DNA of 29,124 bases. Source: a virus. The number at the start of each line of letters is the position of its first letter. Positions within the stretch are counted from its first letter, which is position 1. Both the position numbers and the translations under genes were made by a program. The notes below the pieces were generated by a model. That model was not told the origin of the DNA. It made no database searches and saw only the letters and a list, made by a program, of their open reading frames with translations. Below are positions 6,562 through 11,839 of this stretch, piece by piece. The DNA lies in the IMG/VR virus record IMGVR_UViG_3300030098_002844, positions 1 through 29,124 of that record; one strand, written 5' to 3'.

Positions 6562-6888
6562 CTAATCTGTACCGTTAGAAATTTTCAATAAAAGTTCTTT
6601 TTCTTTTATAGGTTCAAAGCAGATGTCTCTTTCAACTGGTAAACCAAAAGGACCTCTTAGTTCTTTTATTTCTTTCATATCGAAAGAACCAAACTCTTGT
6701 TCGTGGCCTTTTACCAAACCCCAAGCAATTTCTGTCTCTGGGTCGTATTCAGCAATGAACCAAGTCCAGTTGCTGTCGGGTGTGAATAGCTTTACATAAA
6801 AGACCATTTCTTGTGATAGGTCATCATGTGCTGGTTGGCTGTAAAGCTTTGGAAGTTTTTTAAGGATTTCTTTTGTAAGTAGTTTCAT
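6562..6888 (-). CDS. DUF2958-family protein
   Basis: I start at M-K-L-L-T-K-E-I-L-K-K-L-P, giving 108 residues. The frame extends 42 codons upstream, but that part overlaps the neighbouring gene out of frame and does not look like protein. The domain signature is complete: L-P-K-L-Y-S-Q, M-V-F-Y-V-K-L-F-T-P-D-S-N-W-T-W-F, G-L-V-K-G-H-E-Q-E-F-G-S-F and L-R-G-P-F-G-L-P-V-E-R-D. DUF2958 proteins are common on plasmids and phages beside anti-restriction or replication genes. Their biochemical role is unknown. It begins four bases after the 66-residue gene. Confidence 0.85.
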   Translation of the reverse strand: MKLLTKEILKKLPKLYSQPAHDDLSQEMVFYVKLFTPDSNWTWFIAEYDPETEIAWGLVKGHEQEFGSFDMKEIKELRGPFGLPVERDICFEPIKEKELLLKISNGTD

Positions 6889-6892
6889 TTTT

Positions 6893-7093
6893 TTAAAAAG
6901 GGTGACTCCAATTGTTGTACTGGTTAGTTGATATAAGACCATCTTTGCAAAGGGCATCTGTGTAATCGTTCCACTCGGTACGCTTTGCGACTTCGTCGCC
7001 TTTTCTGTAGCCAAGTTGTATGGCTTTGATTTTGTAGATGTGTCTGAAAAGTTTAACTGCTTCTGCTTTAGTCATTCGTTTAGAGGTAGTCAT
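6893..7093 (-). CDS. Small hypothetical protein (66 aa)
   Basis: A basic N-terminal helix (M-T-K-A-E-A-V-K-L-F-R-H-I-Y-K) is followed by Y-R-K-G-D-E-V-A-K-R-T-E-W-N-D-Y-T-D-A-L and a Trp/Asn-rich tail. The conserved-looking W-N-D-Y-T-D motif resembles small phage early proteins of unknown role. The start overlaps the stop of the 145-residue gene (ATGA), so it belongs to the promoter B unit. Confidence 0.6.
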   Translation of the reverse strand: MTTSKRMTKAEAVKLFRHIYKIKAIQLGYRKGDEVAKRTEWNDYTDALCKDGLISTNQYNNWSHPF

Positions 7094-7527
7094 GCAACCA
7101 CCTCTTGTATTTTTACACCTTCTTTCTGATGGTTGGCTATTGCTTTATCCATATAAAGATACCCACCGAATGGATCTAAGTTTGGTAATAATGCTCTAAG
7201 GCTTATCTGATTTATAAGGTTATATCTAACACCTTTTGCTGGCTTTTTATATGTGGCAGCCATAAAAACATTTCCATTGGTTTTATCTATAAAAGCATGA
7301 ACACTTCTGCTGCCATTTTCACCACGAAGAACTTTGAAGTACTTACGACCAGTTTCAATAATGTGGTTTTCATTAGATTTTCTTTGATAGCCTTGCTTGT
7401 TATACCAATTTTCTAAATTTTGGTCTAGCAAGTCTCTGTAAAGCTTTACTTGCTTTTCAATTAACTGCTTTTGGTTAAGAACTGTTAGTGTTTGGTTGCT
7501 CATTAGTTTTTTTGAGGTTGGGAGCAT
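7090..7527 (-). CDS. Hypothetical early protein, first gene of promoter B unit (145 aa)
   Basis: The N-terminal half is helical (Q-L-I-E-K-Q-V-K-L-Y-R-D-L-L-D-Q). The second half has R-K-Y-F-K-V-L-R, S-R-S-V-H-A-F-I-D-K-T-N-G-N-V-F-M-A-A and G-V-R-Y-N-L, a pattern I associate with small marine-phage proteins without known function. Two starts are possible: the first ATG, used here, or the ATG eight codons later (M-S-N-Q-T-L). Neither has a good ribosome site, and the leader from promoter B would be only about ten bases with the first. Confidence 0.6.
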   Translation of the reverse strand: MLPTSKKLMSNQTLTVLNQKQLIEKQVKLYRDLLDQNLENWYNKQGYQRKSNENHIIETGRKYFKVLRGENGSRSVHAFIDKTNGNVFMAATYKKPAKGVRYNLINQISLRALLPNLDPFGGYLYMDKAIANHQKEGVKIQEVVA

Positions 7528-7544
7528 CTCTGCCCTATGTATCC

Positions 7545-7601
7545 ACTATAACTCTCCCTAAAGTGTATGTACAGACAAAATGTTCGGTTTATGAACTGGT
7601 G
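7545..7601 (-). promoter_or_regulatory. Promoter B with upstream box (leftward)
   Basis: On the minus strand the box CACCA-N8-ACCGAACA (7601 down to 7581) lies 30 bases upstream of TATAGT (7550 down to 7545). Six bases then ATAGGG follow. A weak TGTACA sits 17 bases before the -10. The single box also serves the opposite-facing promoter D, so this is a divergent control point. Confidence 0.7.
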
Positions 7602-7638
7602 CATCTAGGGTAGAAATAGGGGAACAGTATGGTATAAT
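7581..7638 (+). promoter_or_regulatory. Promoter D, rightward, sharing the box of promoter B
   Basis: TATAAT at 7633-7638 lies 31 bases to the right of the box at 7581-7601. It is followed by six bases and AAGGG, similar to the ATAGGG starts of promoters A, B and C. No consensus -35 is visible. It would drive the 148-residue gene starting at 7689, with a leader of about 45 bases. Here the box is in the opposite orientation relative to transcription. Confidence 0.6.
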
Positions 7639-7688
7639 GGTAGTAAGGGCAAGAGATTGTCCTTATTGAACCTCGATATTTTAAGATT

Positions 7689-8135
7689 ATGACAAGCTTC
7701 CATTTCAATGATGGTGGTAGAGCAGAAGCCGGCTACAAAGGTAGAACCGGTGACTGCGTTACAAGAGCGGTGGCAATAGCCGCTTCCCTCCCTTACCAAG
7801 AAGTTTATGACAGACTTGCTGAAGGTAACGCTACTCAAAGGATTACCAAAAGGTCAACAAAGAGTGATGGAAAGAAAACAGCAAGGCGTGGCATAAGTAC
7901 TAAGCGAAAATGGTTTAAGGATTACATGAAATCTTTAGGCTTTAGTTGGGTATCAACAATGGGTATAGGAACAGGTTGTAAGGTTCACTTAACAGCAGAA
8001 GAATTACCAAAAGGTACAATTATCTGTGTAGTAAGTAGGCACTATACAACAGTCATAGATGGAGTTATAAACGACACCTATGATTGTTCCAGAGGTGGCC
8101 AAAGATGCGTCTATGGTTACTGGAAAAAAGATTAA
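7689..8135 (+). CDS. Predicted papain-like-fold cysteine protein
   Basis: A 148-residue protein beginning M-T-S-F-H-F-N-D-G-G-R. The N-terminal G-D-C-V-T-R-A-V-A-I-A places a Cys at the start of a helix. A later S-R-H-Y-T-T-V-I-D-G-V-I-N-D-T-Y-D supplies His and Asn/Asp on strands. This Cys...His...Asp order is that of papain-like or C39-like peptidase folds, and related phage proteins share the R-x-G-D-C-x-x-R-A motif. The target is unknown: protease, transglutaminase-like and inactive variants are all possible. It is monocistronic, between promoter D and a hairpin terminator. Confidence 0.65.
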   Translation: MTSFHFNDGGRAEAGYKGRTGDCVTRAVAIAASLPYQEVYDRLAEGNATQRITKRSTKSDGKKTARRGISTKRKWFKDYMKSLGFSWVSTMGIGTGCKVHLTAEELPKGTIICVVSRHYTTVIDGVINDTYDCSRGGQRCVYGYWKKD

Positions 8136-8139
8136 ATAC

Positions 8140-8168
8140 AAGCTGCTCTTAATCGGGCAGCTTTCTTG
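8140..8168 (+). terminator. Probable rho-independent terminator
   Basis: AAGCTGC (8140-8146) pairs with GCAGCTT (8157-8163) around a 10-base loop, starting five bases after the stop of the 148-residue gene. The following U tract is short (TCTT), so termination may be partial. The box of promoter C starts immediately after. Confidence 0.6.
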
Positions 8169-8225
8169 CACCAATTAAAATACCGAACACTATATGGTAC
8201 ATCTTAGGGAAACTTTAATTATAAT
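8169..8225 (+). promoter_or_regulatory. Promoter C with upstream box (rightward)
   Basis: Box CACCA-N8-ACCGAACA at 8169-8189, then 30 bases to TATAAT at 8220-8225, then six bases and ATAGGG. TAGGGA falls 15 bases after the box, as in promoter A. It would drive the 112-residue gene at 8265. Confidence 0.75.
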
Positions 8226-8264
8226 ATAGTCATAGGGAGAGATCCCACAACCCCCAAACAAACA

Positions 8265-8603
8265 ATGACTAACACTTTCGATCTAACTGAAAAAGAACTT
8301 AAACTAGCTGAATGTGGTGATATTAAGTTTGAATACTTTTTTGAAGAAACTGGCTATGAAAATGTAGATGGCGACCCTGCTCTTACTTGTTTCACATTAA
8401 GAGATGCTTTAAAAACAACAGACTTTACAAAGCACCAGATAGCTGGTTTAATCAGTAGCTTAGAAGCCAAAGGCGTTTTATTTATAGAGTACAGAGATCA
8501 CGTTTATGAAGGTCCAGACCTTTACACTCTTACAGAAAGCTTTATCAACTTTATAGCTAGAAAAAACATTGCAGCCGGTACTGGCCGATATGTTTACGCC
8601 TAA
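8265..8603 (+). CDS. Hypothetical protein, possible winged-helix regulator (112 aa)
   Basis: An acidic N-terminus (F-D-L-T-E-K-E-L-K-L-A-E-C-G) is followed by T-C-F-T-L-R-D-A-L-K and by F-T-K-H-Q-I-A-G-L-I-S-S-L-E-A-K-G-V-L-F. The last stretch reads like the recognition helix and wing of a winged helix-turn-helix. A Tyr-rich C-terminal part follows. It is monocistronic, from promoter C to a strong terminator, as expected for a small regulator. The winged-helix reading is inference from pattern only. Confidence 0.6.
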   Translation: MTNTFDLTEKELKLAECGDIKFEYFFEETGYENVDGDPALTCFTLRDALKTTDFTKHQIAGLISSLEAKGVLFIEYRDHVYEGPDLYTLTESFINFIARKNIAAGTGRYVYA

Positions 8604-8612
8604 GAAACACAA

Positions 8613-8642
8613 AGGTTGCCCTTTACAGGGCAGCTTTTTTTT
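8613..8642 (+). terminator. Strong rho-independent terminator
   Basis: GTTGCCCT (8615-8622) pairs with AGGGCAGC (8627-8634) around loop TTAC, followed by eight Ts. It lies 10 bases after the stop of the 112-residue gene. Confidence 0.9.
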
Positions 8643-8661
8643 GTATAAAGTGTACAATAAA

Positions 8662-8759
8662 AATAGTCAGGGAGCCTGATGCCCATTGCAACACGAGGGC
8701 TGAAAGCTGTAATGGCAGGGCAGTCTCGGCGAGGTTGACTGATCTATCCCCTGATTATT
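8662..8759 (+). ncRNA. Candidate multibranched structured RNA
   Basis: The interval just after the terminator folds on paper into a closed junction. P1 pairs 8662-8672 with 8749-8759 (11 pairs, one G-U). P2 pairs 8680-8690 with 8708-8717 (ten pairs, one G-U, one bulged C). P3 pairs CAGTC 8721-8725 with GACTG 8737-8741. Both G-U pairs would be C-A mismatches on the other strand, so the plus-strand RNA is favoured. A weak -10 (TACAAT, 8653-8658) lies at the right distance. The 3' limb overlaps the end of the convergent rusA-like gene. No known RNA class recognised. Confidence 0.45.
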
Positions 8760-9183
8760 CTTCCAATGCTACGACTAATATATCTGCACCTACTTGTTCT
8801 CCTTCTTCACAATATCTCTTTTTCGCTGTAAGAATTGTTACTTGAGAATCATCTAAAAAAGTAATTCCGCTTAAAGCGTCTAAACTAGACCTTACAAGTT
8901 TATCCAAGTCATTTCTTCGAATCGTAACATTTCTAGGTGACCCTGTACGGAGACTGCCATTTGAGTAATAATGAGCCTTCGGACGTTTAAACCGAAAAGT
9001 GGCCTCTACATAACAAGCTTTAGTTATAGCTGGTTGCTTAATTTTTATAGCCTCTCTTTTAACCGCCTCTCGCCATGGTTTTACTCTTTTACTTACCTCA
9101 ATCATTCTTCCATTACCTATATACTTTTTACTGCCCTGCGGAGCAGCTTCAATGCCGTTTACAGAGAATTTAAAAGATGTCAT
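8755..9183 (-). CDS. rusA: RusA-like Holliday junction resolvase
   Basis: A 142-residue endonuclease of the RusA family, predicted to cut four-way junctions made by the phage recombination system or replication forks. It begins with the typical F-S-V-N-G strand and a P-Q-G-S-K-K loop. The catalytic region is present: R-R-N-D-L-D-K-L-V-R-S-S-L-D-A-L, then G-I-T-F-L-D-D-S-Q-V, supplying the conserved Asp residues and the Lys of D-L-D-K. The first ATG is only one base from the opposite-strand ATG of the initiator gene, so the two genes overlap head-to-head by 7 bp. Confidence 0.9.
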   Translation of the reverse strand: MTSFKFSVNGIEAAPQGSKKYIGNGRMIEVSKRVKPWREAVKREAIKIKQPAITKACYVEATFRFKRPKAHYYSNGSLRTGSPRNVTIRRNDLDKLVRSSLDALSGITFLDDSQVTILTAKKRYCEEGEQVGADILVVALEE

Positions 9184-9992
9184 TTAATCCACAGGGGTAT
9201 CAATTTACTGCTTTACCAACAAATCTTAGAGGTAAAATACAACCAAATCAACTAGCGGTACTTTGGGTAATACAGAGTTATGCAAATAAAAACGATCAAC
9301 AATGTTGGCCAGCTTTAAAGACTATCGCAGAAAATGCTTGTATTTCTAAAAGAACAGCACAGAAAGTTGTTAACCAACTTGTTTCTTTAGGATATTTAGA
9401 AAGAACACATCAAAAGGGTCGTAATGGGGAACAGGGTAGCAATTTATATAAAGTGACTGTTTGGCATTTAGCTAATGTACCAGAACCTAGTATTAATAGG
9501 CGTGGCAAATCCTGCACCCCTGCAGCAAATGCTATGCCCCCATGGCAGAATATGCCATGCCCCATAGCAGCAGATGCCACCAAACTAGATACAACTAAAC
9601 TAGATACAAAAGAACTAGATAAAAAATATAATAAAAAAGATTATTCTGATGACTTTCTTTTATTTTGGGAAACTTACCTTGCTATAAAAAAAAGAGCTAG
9701 TGGCCAAAATAAACCAAAGGCATGGGCAGAGTATCAGAGAATTTTGAAAAAAAAGACAGCACCATATCTACAAAACTGTTTAGAATTAGCAATTATTCAA
9801 CAAAAACAGACAGAGAAAAAAGGTGGGTTTGCTGTTTGTTTTCCTAATTGCTTTAGATGGTTAAGAGATGAAAGCTATGAAGGATATGTAAAAAATAAAA
9901 CAGAAGCCCTGTACAAACAAAGAAAGTCTGATACAACTAATAAAAAGCCATGGGAAAAAGATAAACCTAATGGCCAAGACGTACCCTTTTAA
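9177..9992 (+). CDS. Winged-helix replication initiator/organizer
   Basis: A 271-residue protein with the architecture of phage O/DnaD-type replication proteins. Residues about 20-95 form a winged helix (L-A-V-L-W-V-I-Q-S-Y-A, then C-W-P-A-L-K-T-I-A-E-N-A-C-I-S-K-R-T-A-Q-K-V-V-N-Q-L). A low-complexity linker with T-K-L-D-T repeats covers about 130-160. The C-terminal domain has F-W-E-T-Y-L-A-I-K-K-R and K-P-K-A-W-A-E-Y-Q-R-I-L. With no phage polymerase here, it probably recruits the host replisome. The linker DNA carries three 15-bp-spaced repeats and an AT-rich stretch, as in lambda O/ori. No alternative downstream start fits the domain. Confidence 0.75.
   Translation: MSFNPQGYQFTALPTNLRGKIQPNQLAVLWVIQSYANKNDQQCWPALKTIAENACISKRTAQKVVNQLVSLGYLERTHQKGRNGEQGSNLYKVTVWHLANVPEPSINRRGKSCTPAANAMPPWQNMPCPIAADATKLDTTKLDTKELDKKYNKKDYSDDFLLFWETYLAIKKRASGQNKPKAWAEYQRILKKKTAPYLQNCLELAIIQQKQTEKKGGFAVCFPNCFRWLRDESYEGYVKNKTEALYKQRKSDTTNKKPWEKDKPNGQDVPF
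9531..9660 (+). other. Candidate replication origin inside the initiator gene
   Basis: Three elements in a row. First, an inverted repeat: GCTATG (9531-9536) and CATGGCA (9541-9547) facing TGCCATG (9553-9559) and CATAGC (9563-9568). Second, three repeats of AAACTAGATACA type at 9582, 9597 and 9612, exactly 15 bp apart (third copy GAACTAGATAAA). Third, an A/T run from about 9620 to 9650 that could unwind. Iterons plus an AT-rich region inside the initiator gene is the lambda arrangement. The repeats also encode T-K-L-D-T repeats, so a protein-level cause is possible. Confidence 0.5.
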
Positions 9993-9998
9993 CCTCCA

Positions 9999-10547
9999 AT
10001 GACAGTTAACTACAGAAGAACCGCATTAGATAAAGACACTACATTTTATATTCCAAAAGTAGAATGTTTTGCTTGTTATGACTCTGGTTTAGTATCTAAT
10101 TCAGATGGTTTTGTAAATAGATTTATTCCAGACTATGACAGAGATAAAAAAGGAAATATTTGCGGTGGACAAGATTTAGCAATTATTTGTCATTGTAAAG
10201 CTGCTTATGAAAAAGAAACTGATGAAGATAAAACCAAAAAAGGTTTTAGAGATAACCATGGAAATATAAATACTGTTTTATCTATTAGAGGAGAACCACA
10301 ACCTGTTGGTTTTTCTATGGAAAAAGAAAAGATAAGGCAAATACATACAGAGAGAAAACAAAACTGGGAAAAAACTGCAAAAGATGTAAACCAACTACGA
10401 AATAAAAGAGCAAATGGAGAGAAAGTTGAAACACCTTACTACATAGAAGTTGTAAAAGAAAACTTAACTAAGGTTGATGGCTTGTTTTCTTTTCCTTCAG
10501 AAAAAGCTATCGTAAAATCAATGCAAAAAACTAATGACAAAAATTAA
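9999..10547 (+). CDS. Hypothetical replication-region protein with Cys cluster (182 aa)
   Basis: The N-terminal part has C-F-A-C-Y-D-S-G-L (CxxC) and, about 45 residues later, I-C-G-G and I-I-C-H-C-K-A (CxC), enough ligands for one structural zinc site. The rest is charged and helical (K-E-K-I-R-Q-I-H-T-E-R-K-Q-N-W). The C-x-x-C-x-x-x-G start resembles Zn modules in phage helicase loaders and primase-associated proteins. It starts seven bases after the initiator, so a loader or initiator partner is reasonable but unproven. No Walker motif is present, so it is not a DnaC-type ATPase. The 3' end overlaps the ParB-like gene by 14 bases. Confidence 0.6.
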   Translation: MTVNYRRTALDKDTTFYIPKVECFACYDSGLVSNSDGFVNRFIPDYDRDKKGNICGGQDLAIICHCKAAYEKETDEDKTKKGFRDNHGNINTVLSIRGEPQPVGFSMEKEKIRQIHTERKQNWEKTAKDVNQLRNKRANGEKVETPYYIEVVKENLTKVDGLFSFPSEKAIVKSMQKTNDKN

Positions 10548-11037
10548 CGAACTTAAGTCTGACCATAAAAACGCTAGAAAAAGAACAGACCGCTCTGCGT
10601 CTTTAATACAAGAATCATTAGAAAGATATGGTGCAGCAAGATCAATAGTTATTGATGAAGATGGCCGTATATTAGCTGGCAATGGAACTGTAGAAGGTGC
10701 GAAAGCTGCTGGCTTAGAAAATGTTCGTGTTATTGAATCAGATGGCAAAGAGATTATTGCAATAAAACGTACTGGACTTACAGAAGATCAAAAAGTTGGT
10801 CTTGCTCTTGCAGATAACAGAACATCTGACTTGTCCGATTGGGACGCTTCAATGCTTCATCATTTATCAATGGAACATGAAATAGACCCATGGTTTGAAC
10901 CAGAAGATTTAACAGAACTAATGGACGATAGGACAGATGCAGAAGCACCCGAAGATTTTAAAGATGTTGATGAAGATATAGAAACTGAACACAGATGTCC
11001 TTCTTGTGGCTATGAGTGGAGTGGAAAAGCAAAATAA
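10534..11037 (+). CDS. ParB/Srx-fold protein with C-terminal CxxC
   Basis: A 167-residue protein. Residues about 12-95 form a ParB/sulfiredoxin-like domain: L-I-Q-E-S-L-E-R-Y-G-A-A-R-S-I-V-I-D, then the nucleotide-site motif G-R-I-L-A-G-N-G-T-V-E-G-A, then L-T-E-D-Q-K-V-G-L-A-L-A-D-N-R. An acidic linker leads to R-C-P-S-C-G-Y-E-W, half a zinc ribbon. Phage members of this fold often neighbour DNA methyltransferases or PP-loop proteins (compare IbrB with IbrA), and relatives include kinases and nucleases. Here it opens the modification cassette and overlaps the PP-loop gene by 26 bases. A specificity or small-molecule-activating role is inference. Confidence 0.85.
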   Translation: MTKINELKSDHKNARKRTDRSASLIQESLERYGAARSIVIDEDGRILAGNGTVEGAKAAGLENVRVIESDGKEIIAIKRTGLTEDQKVGLALADNRTSDLSDWDASMLHHLSMEHEIDPWFEPEDLTELMDDRTDAEAPEDFKDVDEDIETEHRCPSCGYEWSGKAK

Positions 11038-11839
11038 TATAAGAACTCTTTTACAAGAAATAATAAAACCATTACCAAAAGAAATTTGTGTTGCAACATC
11101 TGGTGGTATTGACTCTTCTTCTGTTGTTTTATCTGCTCTTGATGTAGAAAAAAAAGTACGAATATATTCATTTACTTTTGGAAAAGAAAAATTTTCATCT
11201 GACTTTGAAGCAGCAAGAAAACTTGCATATAAATTTAGCCTTACATTTGTACCTGTTTTTTTACCTGACAAACAAGATGAGATTGTTGAGACTGTAAAAT
11301 ATCTTATAAAAAAAGTAGGTTGTAGGAAAAAAACTGCCATAGAGTGTCTTTTTCCTTTTTACTATTTAATAAAAATAATGAAAGAATTTAAAGATGAGAC
11401 ACTTGTGACAGGTGTTGCTGCTGATGGCCACTTTGGGCTTTCTAAAAAAGCAATGATACATTATTCAAAAGATGAGTTAAAATTTAAAAAATTTAGACAA
11501 GATTATTTTGCAGACCTAGAATCTGCTGGCACTAAACGATTAATGAAACTCTGTGAGTTAAATAAAATACAACTTTGTAATCCATACTTTTATCCTTCTG
11601 TTTTTTCTTTATGGATAAATAAAAATTGGCAAGAATTAAATAAACCAAGACAAAAAGAAGTTATACGCAAGCATTATCCAGAATTAGATTGTTTAAAAAT
11701 AAAACCACATACAAACTTACAACTTGGTGACAGCAAGATTGCAGAAACAGTTGGAAATGCGGTAATTTCTAAGTATAAACCTAATTCAAAATCACCAATT
11801 GGTATCTATAACAGAATCGCAAAAGGCATCTATGCCTAA
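11012..11839 (+). CDS. Asparagine-synthetase-type PP-loop ATPase (lone synthetase domain)
   Basis: A 275-residue protein matching the C-terminal AMP-forming domain of AsnB-like enzymes. The PP-loop is T-S-G-G-I-D-S-S at 29-36. A second motif, T-G-V-A-A-D-G-H-F-G, corresponds to the G-E-G-A-D-E-L-F-G segment. A later L-C-N-P-Y-F matches the region before the last helices. The N-terminal class II glutaminase domain is absent, so the amine donor would be free ammonia or another amine. Such enzymes activate a carboxylate with ATP and form an amide. I start at the ATG; a GTG two codons upstream is possible. It overlaps the DNA methyltransferase start by 8 bases. Confidence 0.8.
   Translation: MSGVEKQNNIRTLLQEIIKPLPKEICVATSGGIDSSSVVLSALDVEKKVRIYSFTFGKEKFSSDFEAARKLAYKFSLTFVPVFLPDKQDEIVETVKYLIKKVGCRKKTAIECLFPFYYLIKIMKEFKDETLVTGVAADGHFGLSKKAMIHYSKDELKFKKFRQDYFADLESAGTKRLMKLCELNKIQLCNPYFYPSVFSLWINKNWQELNKPRQKEVIRKHYPELDCLKIKPHTNLQLGDSKIAETVGNAVISKYKPNSKSPIGIYNRIAKGIYA

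Noticed and set aside
6889-7014. Longer N-terminus for the DUF2958 protein
   Set aside because: The extension overlaps the 66-residue gene out of frame, and the domain starts exactly at the internal M-K-L-L.
8673-8726. Hammerhead-ribozyme resemblance (CTGATG ... GAAA ... AGTC) in the RNA candidate
   Set aside because: The invariant A after CUGANG is missing, and the stems needed around GAAA do not form properly. The motif match is probably chance.
8662-8759. tRNA reading of the multibranched element
   Set aside because: No T-loop GTTCRA, no anticodon arm of the right size and no CCA-compatible acceptor end.
11799-11831. Upstream TTG/GTG-type start for the C5 methyltransferase
   Set aside because: The extra residues fall wholly inside the PP-loop gene. 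The ATG in the stop overlap is the usual junction type in this genome.
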